Shown: positions 1-8,622 of the stretch, piece by piece
How positions within the stretch are numbered: the stretch's first letter is position 1
Layout of the letters: every line of letters starts with the position of its first letter
DNA from: Pseudomonas wadenswilerensis
GTDB taxonomy: Bacteria > Pseudomonadota > Gammaproteobacteria > Pseudomonadales > Pseudomonadaceae
DNA length: 64,000 nucleotides
Assembly: GCF_900497695.1 (NCBI RefSeq)
Contig: NZ_UIDD01000008.1
Coordinates: 124,001-188,000, forward strand
Direction: 5' to 3'
Translations under genes and position numbers: made by a program
Notes under the pieces: model-generated
What the model saw: only the letters and a program-made list of their open reading frames with translations
The model's database searches: none
Told to the model about the DNA's origin: nothing

Positions 1-1
1 C

Positions 2-580
2 GAGGACGACTACGACAGCGAATTCCGCTACGAAGGCCGGCCCACCGACTCGTTGCAAAGCCTCGACCGCAACGGCCTGGTGGCCTATGTCGGGACCTTC
101 TCCAAAACCCTGTTGCCGGAGCTGCGCCTGGGTTACTGCATCGTCCCCGAAGCGCTGCGCGAAGCGATCTGCATTGCCAAGCAACTGACCGACTGGCATA
201 CCCCGACCCTCAACCAGTGGGCCCTGGCGCAGTTCATCGGCGAAGGCTCGCTGCTTAAGCACATCCGCCGCGTGCACGAGGTCTACGCCGCGCGCCGCGA
301 ACGGATCCTGGCGCGCCTGCAGGGTGACCTGGCGCCGTGGTTCGAGGTCGTGCCGGCCACTGCCGGTTACCACATGAGCGCCCTGGCCCGGGGTAACCTG
401 GACGTCGAGTTCCTGATCAGCATGGCGCGCAAGGTCGAGGTCGGCCTCTATTCATTGGCCCCCTTCCATGCCCGGGTGCCGGTGCGCCAGGGCCTGCTGC
501 TGGGCTTTGGCGCCATCGAACTGCTGGACATCGACCCGGCCCTAGACCGGCTGCGCGACACCCTCCAGGCCATGGGTTGA
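2..580 (+). CDS. MocR/PdxR-type regulator, C-terminal aminotransferase-like part (5' truncated by window edge)
   Basis: The reading frame is open from base 2 and ends at a TGA at 578-580, giving 192 codons of a protein that starts outside the window. The visible part is the fold-type I aminotransferase-like half of MocR regulators. It opens with an EDDYDSEFRY motif and continues with GTFSKTLLPELRLGY, whose lysine is the expected PLP-binding residue. In this family a GntR-type winged helix precedes this domain and the enzyme-like half senses a PLP-linked ligand; that DNA-binding half is not visible. The next gene downstream on the same strand encodes an AhpD-like protein, a plausible target. 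The effector cannot be deduced. Confidence 0.9.
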   Translation, partial: EDDYDSEFRYEGRPTDSLQSLDRNGLVAYVGTFSKTLLPELRLGYCIVPEALREAICIAKQLTDWHTPTLNQWALAQFIGEGSLLKHIRRVHEVYAARRERILARLQGDLAPWFEVVPATAGYHMSALARGNLDVEFLISMARKVEVGLYSLAPFHARVPVRQGLLLGFGAIELLDIDPALDRLRDTLQAMG

Positions 581-682
581 TTGGCCTCCTGACAAAGAAC
601 AAAATTGGCTATTCGGGCTCGCCCGGCCTGGCGGTAAGGTAGCGCTATTGCCGCCTACCGCAGACCTTGATGGAGAGCACAC

Positions 683-1120
683 ATGAGCAACCGTATCGAA
701 TGGGCCAAACACTCACCTGAGGCCTACAAGGCCATGATCGGCCTGGAAATGGCCCTGGGCAAATCCGGGCTGGAGAACTCGCTGCTGGAACTGGTACGCC
801 TGCGTGCCTCGCAGATCAACGGTTGCGCTTATTGCGTCAACTTGCACGCCAACGATGCACGCAAGAGTGGCGAAAGCGAAGCGCGCCTGCAGACCTTGAG
901 TGTCTGGGGCGAGACCGAATTCTTCACCCCGCGCGAGCGTGCAGCGTTGGCCTGGGTCGAAAGCCTGACCCGCCTGCCCGACCAGCGCGCCCCCGAGCAC
1001 CAGTACCGCACCCTGCTCGAGCACTTCAGCGAAGCCGAAGTGGTCAACCTGACCCTGGCCATCGCCACCATCAACGCCTGGAACCGCTTTGGCGTCGGCT
1101 TTGCAATGATCCCAAGCTGA
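683..1120 (+). CDS. Carboxymuconolactone decarboxylase / AhpD-like protein
   Basis: This 145-residue cytoplasmic protein matches the AhpD/CMD family. It carries the core E-LVRLRAS-INGCAYCVNLH signature (around residues 36-54) with the CxxC pair and following histidine used as a redox centre in AhpD-like peroxidases. A purine-rich GGAGAG lies about 8 nt before the ATG. The length is normal for a single-domain family member. It follows the MocR-type regulator by about 100 bp on the same strand, so it may be that regulator's target. An alkylhydroperoxidase-like role is the family expectation; true lactone decarboxylase activity is less likely without aromatic-catabolism neighbours. Confidence 0.88.
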   Translation: MSNRIEWAKHSPEAYKAMIGLEMALGKSGLENSLLELVRLRASQINGCAYCVNLHANDARKSGESEARLQTLSVWGETEFFTPRERAALAWVESLTRLPDQRAPEHQYRTLLEHFSEAEVVNLTLAIATINAWNRFGVGFAMIPS

Positions 1121-1167
1121 TCTGTGTTTGGACACAGACTGTGGGAGCGGGCCTTGCAGTGTTTCAA

Positions 1168-2598
1168 TCAGCCCGCAGGTGTTGGCATCACCGGCGGTGT
1201 GTACTGCAAGGTGGTGCCGAGGATCCACAGCAGAAACAGCACCAGCGGCACGTGCACCAGCAACTGCACGAACGAGAAGCCGATCAGGTCGCGCGCCTTG
1301 AGCCCCAGCACGCCCAGCAGCGGCAGCATGTAGAACGGGTTGATCAGGTTCGGCAGCGCTTCGGCGGCGTTGTAGATCTGCACCGCCCAGCCCAGGTGAT
1401 ACCGCAGGTCATTGGCCACCAGCATCACGTAGGGCGCTTCGATGATCCACTTGCCGCCACCCGAGGGGATGAAGAAACCCAGCACCGCCGAGTACACGCC
1501 CATCAGCAAGGCATAGGTGTCGTGGGTGGCGATCTGCACGAAGAAGGTCGAGATATGGTGCGCCAGGCTCTGCGCATCGGCGCCCTGGACCTGGGTCAGG
1601 ATCGCCGCGATCGAACCGTACAGCGGAAACTGGATCAGCACCCCGGTGGTGGTCGGCACCGCACGGGCCACCGCATCGAGGAAGCTGCGCGGTCGCCAGT
1701 GCAGCAAGGCCCCGGCCATGATGAACAGCAGGTTGTAGGTGTTCAGCCCGGAAATCGCGGTGATCGCAGGCTTGGTCGAGAACTCGTTGTACAGCCAGCC
1801 GGCCGCCAGCGCCACCAGCAACAGGATCAGGATCGGGCTGTACTCCAGCCACTCGCCCGGGCGGGTCCGCTGGGGCGTCGGCGGTGCCGAGAAGCTCGGG
1901 TCGACGCCGCAGGCTTCGGCGCTGCGGGCGCTATTCGGGCCGGGCGCGGTGGCGTAGGCCACGACCAGCGAAACCACCACCAGCGCGGCGAGCATCACCC
2001 CCGACTGCCAGAGGAAAATGGTCTCGGTGAACGGGATCACCCCGGTGATTGCCAGGATCGACGGCGGCAGGCTGGCCGGGTTGGCCTGCAGTTGCGCGGC
2101 CGAGGATGACAGGCCCAGGGCCCAAACGGCGCCCAGGCCCAGATAGGCGGCGGCACCGGCGGCACGGTAGTCCATCTTCAGGTCGGTGCGGCGCGCCAGG
2201 GCGCGGACCAGCAGACCACCGAACACCAGCGACAGACCCCAGTTGAGCAACGAGGCGACCATCGAGATCAGCGCTACCCAGCATACCGCCGAGCGGCCAT
2301 TGCTGGGGATTCGCGCCAGGCGGTCGATGAGCTTGACCGCGGGTGGCGAGCTGGCCACCACATAACCGCCAATAACCACGAAGGCCATCTGCATGGTGAA
2401 CGGGATCAGGCTCCAGAAGCCGTCACCGAAGGCCTTGGCGGTGTCGGCGGGTTTGCCGCCCATGGCCAGGGCGGCAACCGATACCAGCACCACGGCCAGG
2501 GCAGCGAACACCCAGGAATCGGGGAACCAGCGTTCGGCCCAGTTCGAGCAACGCAGGGCGAAACGGGCGGAGCGGCTGTCTTGAATATCAGCGGCCAC
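1168..2598 (-). CDS. atoE: Short-chain fatty acid transporter, AtoE family
   Basis: A 476-residue integral membrane protein with many hydrophobic segments and a charged cytoplasmic linker near the middle. Its N-terminal region (RWFPDSWVFA) and overall length fit the AtoE short-chain fatty-acid uptake family. The likely start is a GTG at 2598 preceded by AAAGGAAAATCCC, a good Shine-Dalgarno sequence at normal spacing. It is the third gene of a minus-strand group with the two CoA-transferase subunits upstream, but a REP pair separates it from them. Together they would import acetoacetate or butyrate-like acids and activate them to CoA esters. Confidence 0.9.
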   Translation of the reverse strand: MAADIQDSRSARFALRCSNWAERWFPDSWVFAALAVVLVSVAALAMGGKPADTAKAFGDGFWSLIPFTMQMAFVVIGGYVVASSPPAVKLIDRLARIPSNGRSAVCWVALISMVASLLNWGLSLVFGGLLVRALARRTDLKMDYRAAGAAAYLGLGAVWALGLSSSAAQLQANPASLPPSILAITGVIPFTETIFLWQSGVMLAALVVVSLVVAYATAPGPNSARSAEACGVDPSFSAPPTPQRTRPGEWLEYSPILILLLVALAAGWLYNEFSTKPAITAISGLNTYNLLFIMAGALLHWRPRSFLDAVARAVPTTTGVLIQFPLYGSIAAILTQVQGADAQSLAHHISTFFVQIATHDTYALLMGVYSAVLGFFIPSGGGKWIIEAPYVMLVANDLRYHLGWAVQIYNAAEALPNLINPFYMLPLLGVLGLKARDLIGFSFVQLLVHVPLVLFLLWILGTTLQYTPPVMPTPAG

Positions 2599-2636
2599 GG
2601 GATTTTCCTTTTATTGGTTTTATCGGAACGGCACAA

Positions 2637-2706
2637 GGCCCCATCGCTGGCAAGCCAGCTCCCACAAGGTCCACTCTGTGGGAGCTGGCTTGCCAGCGAT
2701 GAGGCC
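2637..2706. repeat. REP pair between scoB and atoE
   Basis: Two facing copies of the Pseudomonas REP core: ATCGCTGGCAAGCCAGCTCCCAC and its inverse GTGGGAGCTGGCTTGCCAGCGAT, separated by a short spacer. Each copy also forms its own small hairpin from GCTGGC and GCCAGC. It lies inside an apparent operon and could reduce expression of the downstream transporter gene relative to the transferase genes, which is inference. Confidence 0.8.
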
Positions 2707-2730
2707 AGCAAGAACTACGAAAAACTCAGA

Positions 2731-3387
2731 TCAGAAGGTCATTTCTTTAACATCATCCGCCACAATCAGCTTGCCAGCGGTCTTCTCGATGATCTCTTCA
2801 ACCGTCACCCCCGGCGCAGTCTCGCGCAGGATGAACGCGCCGTTCTCGATTTCCAGATAGGCCAGGTCGGTCAGCACCTTGCGGATACAACCGGCGCCGG
2901 TCAGCGGCAGGCTGCAACGCGGCAGCAGCTTGGACTCGCCGTCCTTGGAGGCGTGGGTCATGGTGACGATGATGTTCTCGGCACCGGCCACCAGGTCCAT
3001 CGCCCCGCCCATGCCCTTGACCAGCTTGCCGGGGATCATCCAGGAGGCGATGTTGCCTTCCACGTCCACTTCAAAGGCGCCCAGCACGGTGAGGTCGACA
3101 TGACCGCCGCGGATCATGGCGAAGGATTCGGCCGAGTTGAAGATCGAGGCACCGGTACGGGCGGTGACGGTCTGTTTGCCGGCGTTGATCATGTCGGCGT
3201 CCAGTTGCCCTTCGGTGGGGAATTCGCCCATGCCCAGCAGGCCGTTTTCCGATTGCAGCATCACGTCCATATCGGCCGGGACGTAGTTGGCCACCAGGGT
3301 CGGGATGCCGATGCCGAGGTTGACGTAGTAGCCGTCCTTGAGTTCGCGGGCTACACGTTGGGCCATTTGTTCGCGGGTAAGTGCCAT
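2731..3387 (-). CDS. scoB: 3-oxoacid CoA-transferase, beta subunit
   Basis: A 218-residue protein of the class I CoA-transferase beta subunit. The N-terminus has the GYYVNLGIGIPTL region, followed by SENGLLGMG, where Glu47 is the catalytic residue that forms the glutamyl-CoA thioester. The alpha subunit lies just upstream on the same strand, with a gap of about 30 bp, so the two are almost certainly co-translated. The enzyme transfers CoA from succinyl-CoA or acetyl-CoA to acetoacetate-like acids in the cytoplasm. The AtoE-type permease downstream supports a short-chain fatty-acid or ketone-body role. AtoA would be an equally valid family name. Confidence 0.93.
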   Translation of the reverse strand: MALTREQMAQRVARELKDGYYVNLGIGIPTLVANYVPADMDVMLQSENGLLGMGEFPTEGQLDADMINAGKQTVTARTGASIFNSAESFAMIRGGHVDLTVLGAFEVDVEGNIASWMIPGKLVKGMGGAMDLVAGAENIIVTMTHASKDGESKLLPRCSLPLTGAGCIRKVLTDLAYLEIENGAFILRETAPGVTVEEIIEKTAGKLIVADDVKEMTF

Positions 3388-3419
3388 GGTCAGGATCTCT
3401 TTGTTGTTCTGGGGTCAGG

Positions 3420-4118
3420 TCAGGCTTTGACGGTGCGTTTTTCGATACGCTTCTCGAACGTGCCGACGATGACCCGGTCGACATAGATGCCCGGGGTATG
3501 GATTTCGCTCGGCAGCAGCACGCCCGGCTCGACGATCTCTTCGACCTCGACCACGGTGATCTTGCCGGCAGTGGCGGCCAGCGGGTTGAAGTTCTGCGCG
3601 GTGTTGCGGTACACCACGTTGCCGTAGTGGTCGGCCTTCCAGCCCTTGACGATGGCGAAGTCGCCGGTGATGGCTTCTTCGAGGATGTACTTGCGGCCGT
3701 TGAACTCGCGCACTTCCTTGCCCTCGGCTACCGGGGTGCCGTAGCCGGTGGCGGTGAAGAAGGCCGGGATACCGGCGCCGCCGGCGCGCATCTTCTCGGC
3801 CAGGGTGCCTTGCGGGGTGAGCTCCACTTCCAGCTCGCCGCTGAGCAACTGACGCTCGAATTCGGCGTTCTCGCCCACGTAGGAGGCGACCATCTTGCGG
3901 ATCTGGTGGTCTTCGAGCAGCACGCCCAGGCCAAAGCCGTCGACGCCGCAGTTGTTGGACACCACGGTCAGGCCCCTGACGCCACGGCGCTTGATTTCGG
4001 CGATGAGGTTTTCCGGGATGCCGCACAGGCCGAAACCACCGGCCAGTACCGTCATGTTGTCGGTCAGGCCTTCAAGGGCCTGTTCATAGGTTGCTACGCG
4101 CTTGTCCAGTCCGGCCAT
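3420..4118 (-). CDS. scoA: 3-oxoacid CoA-transferase, alpha subunit
   Basis: A 232-residue class I CoA-transferase alpha subunit starting MAGLDKRV and carrying the glycine-rich [13 protein letters not shown] segment and the [11 protein letters not shown] region expected for SCOT/AtoD-type subunits. I place the start at 4118, where AAAGGCGG precedes the ATG by about 8 nt, rather than at an in-frame ATG 75 nt upstream. It is the first gene of the minus-strand operon with scoB and atoE. A LysR-type gene is divergent across an AT-rich 137-bp region that should contain the shared promoters. Confidence 0.93.
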   Translation of the reverse strand: MAGLDKRVATYEQALEGLTDNMTVLAGGFGLCGIPENLIAEIKRRGVRGLTVVSNNCGVDGFGLGVLLEDHQIRKMVASYVGENAEFERQLLSGELEVELTPQGTLAEKMRAGGAGIPAFFTATGYGTPVAEGKEVREFNGRKYILEEAITGDFAIVKGWKADHYGNVVYRNTAQNFNPLAATAGKITVVEVEEIVEPGVLLPSEIHTPGIYVDRVIVGTFEKRIEKRTVKA

Positions 4119-4255
4119 GCTGATCCGCCTTTTGTAGTTGTTGATCCGACAGGGGTGTCGGCGAGCGTTTGAACCATCTTCACCCCTGAGCACTTATTTG
4201 TTAATTTTGTTTTTATGATCGATTGATTAATTTTTCAAAAGAATAGTCTAGCCAA

Positions 4256-5152
4256 ATGAACGTCAAACAGCTGCGCGCCTTCGTCACCGTCGCCAAGTAC
4301 CAGAGCTTTGCCCAGGCGGGCGAACAACTGCACCTGTCGCAGCCGGCCCTGAGCCTGACCATCAAGGCCCTGGAGGACAACCTCGGCGGCGCCCTGCTCA
4401 GCCGCACCACCCGCAGCGTCAGCCTGACCCCGGAGGGCGAAGTGCTGCTGCCGCTGGCCCGGCAACTGCTGGCCGACTGGGACAACACCGAAGAACTGCT
4501 GCGCCAGCGCTTTACCCTGCAGCTTGGGCGAGTATCGATCGCCGCCATGCCGGCCTTTGCCGGTAACCTGCTGCCGGCGGCGCTGAAGGTGTTTCGCCAG
4601 CGCTACCCGCGGGTCAACGTCACTGTGCACGACGTCATCAACGAACAGGTGCTGGAACTGGTCCGCCACCGGCGCGTCGAACTGGGCATCGGCTTCGAAC
4701 CCGAAGCCAGCGAGCCACTGTGTTTCAGGCCGCTGTACCTGGACCGCTTCGTCGCCGTGGTGCCGGCCGATTCACCGCTGGCGCAACAGCCGCAGGTGAG
4801 CTGGCGCGAACTGCTGGCAGAAGACTTCATCGCCCTGCAACGCCCCTCGGCAGTGCGCCTGCTGCTGGAGCAGCACCTGGCCGCCGAACACGGCAAGCTG
4901 GCGGTGGCCTTTGAAAGCCATCAGTTGTCGACCATCGGCCGCATGGTTGCCAATGGCCTGGGCGTCAGTGCCGTGCCGGCGCTGTGCATCGGCCAGATGC
5001 AGGAGCTGGGCGCGCGTTGCGTGCCGCTGGTGGAGCCGAGTATAGAACGGCGTATTGGCGTGACCCTGCTGGCCGACCATAAACTCTCGGCAGCGGCCCA
5101 GGCGCTGCTGGACGTTCTGCTGGAGTGCACCGCCGGCAATCCGCCAGGGTGA
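4256..5152 (+). CDS. LysR-family regulator, divergent from the CoA-transferase operon
   Basis: A 298-residue LysR-type regulator. The N-terminal winged helix-turn-helix begins MNVKQLRAFVTVAKYQSFAQ, with the recognition-helix segment LHLSQPALSLTIKALE near residues 26-41. The remainder is the periplasmic-binding-like effector domain. It is transcribed away from scoA-scoB-atoE, the classical arrangement of LysR regulators with their targets, so it probably controls that operon in response to a short-chain acid or its CoA ester. The intergenic DNA at 4195-4255 is markedly AT-rich, fitting a promoter region. The 3' end converges with the DUF2235 gene 10 bp away. Confidence 0.9.
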   Translation: MNVKQLRAFVTVAKYQSFAQAGEQLHLSQPALSLTIKALEDNLGGALLSRTTRSVSLTPEGEVLLPLARQLLADWDNTEELLRQRFTLQLGRVSIAAMPAFAGNLLPAALKVFRQRYPRVNVTVHDVINEQVLELVRHRRVELGIGFEPEASEPLCFRPLYLDRFVAVVPADSPLAQQPQVSWRELLAEDFIALQRPSAVRLLLEQHLAAEHGKLAVAFESHQLSTIGRMVANGLGVSAVPALCIGQMQELGARCVPLVEPSIERRIGVTLLADHKLSAAAQALLDVLLECTAGNPPG

Positions 5153-5162
5153 GCACGCTCAC

Positions 5163-6272
5163 TCAAGGCAGATCGGCGACATACGTCACCTGGGTGACAC
5201 CGTTGATAATGCTTGCCGACGCGTAACCGCCGGCCTTGATTCGCGCATCAACCGATTCATGCACCAGCAGGGCATTTGGCAATACTCTGGGGTAAGGCTG
5301 GCGAAACGGCGGCATGGCGCCAATGACCAGCTTGCGCCTGCCTTTGCTCCATACCAGCCGCGGCACCCATTCGGCGACCCGCCAGGCATGGTTCATCGAG
5401 TCATGGGAATTTGCCAGAGGATCCGGTGCCACGCCGGCCAACGGGTTCAATTGTGCCTGACAAGCCTGGGCGTCCAGTGCCAAACCTGCCGCACCGGCCT
5501 GGGCAAACATCCAGCGCAAGGCCACCAGGGCCAGCGGTGATTCGGCAACCGCATAGCCACCACCGACATCACAGTGCACGCCACGAAAAAACACCTCTTT
5601 GACATCGGTCGAGTCCGTCGGCTTGGCCCGCCACAAGTGCTGGCGAAAGAAACAACGCCGCTCATCGAGCGACACGGCATGGCGCACCTTCAGCACACTC
5701 GGGTTACTGGCGGTATAGGGAATACTGACCGGGTCATAAATCCAGCCCAGGGATTTCACCGTGTCGAACAGGCCAAGAAAGGTGATGTCGAGGTCGCGGC
5801 CGAACGTTTCCTTGAACTGGCGCTGCAAGGCAAAATCAGGCTCGTTGTTCTTGTCCTTGTCACGGGCCAGGAGCATGGACCAGGCATAATCGAAAAGATG
5901 GGTCTGATGGGCCGCTACCAGCCCCAACCCATGCACCAGTGCGGCAAGCGCCCTGGCCGCGTAAGCACCTCGCGAGAAGCCGAACACGAACACCTGGTCG
6001 CCCGGCTGGTATTGCTCGGCGAGAAAACGGTACGCACCCTCGACATTGCGTTTGAGCCCCCAGCCGAAGGCCAGGCCAAAGATCCGCGCCGGAAGCTTCT
6101 GCCATTCGAACAGGGTTTCCTTGAGGCCGAACGTACCGACGCCCTGGTCATAGTAAGACAGGACTTGCTGCGGGTCAGGGTTGAGCGCCCGCACAAGGCG
6201 CAGAATGTGCGTCGGTTGCTGGCTGAAGCGGTTGTTAGTCCCATCCAGGCATATCACGAGTTGCCGCGCCAT
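5163..6272 (-). CDS. DUF2235 domain protein (Tle1-like alpha/beta hydrolase)
   Basis: A 369-residue DUF2235 protein, the family of predicted alpha/beta hydrolases that includes type VI secretion phospholipase effectors of the Tle1 group. The N-terminal LVICLDGTNN motif is characteristic. The nucleophile elbow is GFSRGAYAAR, and later GVHCDVGGGYA and a VHESVDARI segment supply the likely acid and histidine. I start at 6272, where CAGGAG precedes the ATG by about 8 nt, not at an upstream in-frame ATG. No VgrG, PAAR or immunity gene is adjacent, so a housekeeping esterase role is as likely as an effector role. It is divergent from the HNH/ATPase cassette across 130 bp. Confidence 0.85.
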   Translation of the reverse strand: MARQLVICLDGTNNRFSQQPTHILRLVRALNPDPQQVLSYYDQGVGTFGLKETLFEWQKLPARIFGLAFGWGLKRNVEGAYRFLAEQYQPGDQVFVFGFSRGAYAARALAALVHGLGLVAAHQTHLFDYAWSMLLARDKDKNNEPDFALQRQFKETFGRDLDITFLGLFDTVKSLGWIYDPVSIPYTASNPSVLKVRHAVSLDERRCFFRQHLWRAKPTDSTDVKEVFFRGVHCDVGGGYAVAESPLALVALRWMFAQAGAAGLALDAQACQAQLNPLAGVAPDPLANSHDSMNHAWRVAEWVPRLVWSKGRRKLVIGAMPPFRQPYPRVLPNALLVHESVDARIKAGGYASASIINGVTQVTYVADLP

Positions 6273-6402
6273 GTGCAAAATCTCCTGTGCTGACGCCTCG
6301 ACTATAGGCCAATGATGCTTCATCGCCATCACCGCCGTTCCAGCAGCTATAGTCAGGTGATTGTGCACAGCAGTAATACCCTCCTCACTGGAGCCTAACC
6401 CG

Positions 6403-8622
6403 ATGATCAGGATCGAACGCGGGCCAATGCCAGAGGTGTTTTCTTCAGCGGCGTTTACCAGGCTACGCAGTGATGCCGAGGCGTTCTACCAACAGCCTGC
6501 GGCGAAAAGGGCTCAGGCGCGCTTTGGCTTCCAACGCATCGCCGCACGCCTGCACCCGGATATTCGTCTGCTCTGGAGCGAGCGCCAGGTCAACAAGTGC
6601 GCGTATTGCGAGCAGTTGGTCAGCCGCCCGGAAATCGAGCTGTTCAGGCCGCGCTACGGCAGCACTGACTTCAGTGGCGGCGTGTCCGATGACCACTATT
6701 GGTGGTTGGCGTTCGAGTGGAGCAACTACCTGCCCAGTTGCGCTGAATGCAACGCACTCAAAGGGCCGCGCTTCCCGGTGCAAGGGCCACGGGCCAGAGT
6801 CGGTGCAATCGGTGAAGCCCTGCGCCAGGAACAGAACCTGCTGCTCGATCCCGCTGAAGATGACCTTGATGGGGTGTTCCTGTTCCTCAGCGATGGCAAG
6901 ATCACCAGCGAAACCGAACGCGGTCAGGCCACCATCGATGTGCTGGGGCTTAACCGCAGCAACCTGATCAAGGCCAGGTCGGATGACCTGCGCAACCTCG
7001 AACATCTGCAAGCGCTGATGAAGAACAGGCGCCCCGACAAAAAGAGCCTGGAGTACCTGGCTCAAATGGTCAGGCCGCAGAGCCCGTTCTGCGCCATGCG
7101 CCGCCAGTTTGTACGGGCCTGGGCGGAGAAAGTGGTCGCGCAGTTCCCCAGCAGCCATAAGCGCATGGCTGACTTCCTCAGCTTCAACACCGCGCTGGGT
7201 GCCTCAAGCAGCGCAAGTAACAGCAAGACGCTGCGCGATGCCTCCAGAAACCTGACACAAAGAACCAAGGAGCTGGAGTCATTCTCGATCGAGCAATCGC
7301 AGCCGCCAGAACAACTGTATCGGATGTCCCAGTACATCGAGCGCGTGGAGTTCAGGCATGTCCGCGCGGTTGACCACCTGCAACTCGAGCCCTCGTTCAG
7401 CGATGGCAAGGTCGGCTCCTGGTACATGCTGCTCGGTGAGAACGGCACGGGCAAGAGCACCTTGCTCCAGGCACTGGCGTGCGCGCTGATTGGCCAGAGC
7501 GGTGTCGAACGGTTGGGCGTACAGGCCACCGACCTGCTGCAAAAAGGCGCGGCCCGCGGCGAAGTCAGGGTCGAGCTGTCCGGCATGTCGGAACCTATCG
7601 TCATGACCCTGACCCGGCGTGGCAATAAAATCAGCATCAAGCCAGCGGAGCCCAAAGTCATGGTACTGGCTTATGGCGCGACGCGTTTGATGGGTAAACC
7701 ACAGCCAACCGACCCGTCTGCTGCTGCCCGAAGCAAAGTGGAAAACCTGTTCGACCCGACACGTTTCCTCGACAACGGAGTACCCTGGCTCAACACCGCC
7801 AGTTCGGCAGAATTCAATCGCTTCGCCCGCTCACTGGCGTCGTTGCTGCCCAGCGCCGACGGCGTCGAACTGGTTCGCCGCAACCATCAGATCATCGTCA
7901 AGAGCCCCTCCGGGCAAGATACCCTGACCGCCGTCAGCAGTGGCTACCAGGCCGTGCTGGCGTTGGCCATGGACATCATGAGCATCATGCGCCTGGGCTG
8001 GCAGGATATGTCCTCGGCTGAAGGCATTGTGCTGATCGACGAAGTCGACGCCCATTTGCATCCGCGCTGGCGAATGCGCATTGTGCAGCGCCTGCGCGAG
8101 GTATTTCCGCGGGTCCAGTTCATTGCCACCAGCCATGAACCCCTCACCCTCAGGGGACTGGACAGCAGTGAAATCGCCGTACTGACCCGCACGCTCGACG
8201 GCCCGGTCACGGCCATGACCACAAAGAACACTGAACTGCCCTCCCCGCGCTTCATGCGCGTCGATCAACTGCTGGCTTCAGAGTACTTCGGCCTGCATTC
8301 GACCGAGGACGTGGAGATCGACCGCCTGTTCGAGGAGTACTACCGCCTGCTGGCCATGGAGCAACGCAGCCCTGGCCAGCAGGATCGCCTGCAGGCCGTC
8401 AGCGAGCAGTTGCGCGGCAATAACAAGATGGGCCTGACGCCACGGGAACACATGGTTTATGAAGCGGCCGACAGGTTCCTGGCCGAGCGCATGGCTAGCG
8501 CCCGCGAGCTGCCGGCGGAGGATGAGCATGACGCGCTCATCGAACTCAAGAGCCTGTGGGCGGAAATCCAGCTTGAGCCCGCCCAGCCTGTGGCGCACGA
8601 CGGGAAAGGGCCTGAATCATGA
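6403..8622 (+). CDS. Fusion protein: degenerate HNH domain plus ABC/SMC-type ATPase (PtuA-like)
   Basis: A 739-residue protein with two parts. Residues 1 to about 290 match an HNH-type protein with a zinc-knuckle frame (C66/C69 and C113/C116). At the position where HNH nucleases carry the EH-F-P histidine, this protein has leucine (L80), so catalysis is doubtful. Residues from about 320 form an ABC/RecN-like ATPase: Walker A GENGTGKST at 345-353, and Walker B ending LIDE at 544-547 followed by DAHLHP and a TSHEP switch motif. No TOPRIM domain is visible. GGAG lies 9 nt before the chosen ATG. The stop overlaps the next start as ATGA. The combination resembles Septu PtuA/PtuB defence pairs, but fused; that role is inferred. 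Confidence 0.85.
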   Translation: MIRIERGPMPEVFSSAAFTRLRSDAEAFYQQPAAKRAQARFGFQRIAARLHPDIRLLWSERQVNKCAYCEQLVSRPEIELFRPRYGSTDFSGGVSDDHYWWLAFEWSNYLPSCAECNALKGPRFPVQGPRARVGAIGEALRQEQNLLLDPAEDDLDGVFLFLSDGKITSETERGQATIDVLGLNRSNLIKARSDDLRNLEHLQALMKNRRPDKKSLEYLAQMVRPQSPFCAMRRQFVRAWAEKVVAQFPSSHKRMADFLSFNTALGASSSASNSKTLRDASRNLTQRTKELESFSIEQSQPPEQLYRMSQYIERVEFRHVRAVDHLQLEPSFSDGKVGSWYMLLGENGTGKSTLLQALACALIGQSGVERLGVQATDLLQKGAARGEVRVELSGMSEPIVMTLTRRGNKISIKPAEPKVMVLAYGATRLMGKPQPTDPSAAARSKVENLFDPTRFLDNGVPWLNTASSAEFNRFARSLASLLPSADGVELVRRNHQIIVKSPSGQDTLTAVSSGYQAVLALAMDIMSIMRLGWQDMSSAEGIVLIDEVDAHLHPRWRMRIVQRLREVFPRVQFIATSHEPLTLRGLDSSEIAVLTRTLDGPVTAMTTKNTELPSPRFMRVDQLLASEYFGLHSTEDVEIDRLFEEYYRLLAMEQRSPGQQDRLQAVSEQLRGNNKMGLTPREHMVYEAADRFLAERMASARELPAEDEHDALIELKSLWAEIQLEPAQPVAHDGKGPES

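Noticed and set aside
1120..1167. Extra REP element after the AhpD-like gene
   Set aside because: Only TGTGGGAGCGGGCCTTGC is present without the inverted partner or the stem; treated as a decayed fragment.
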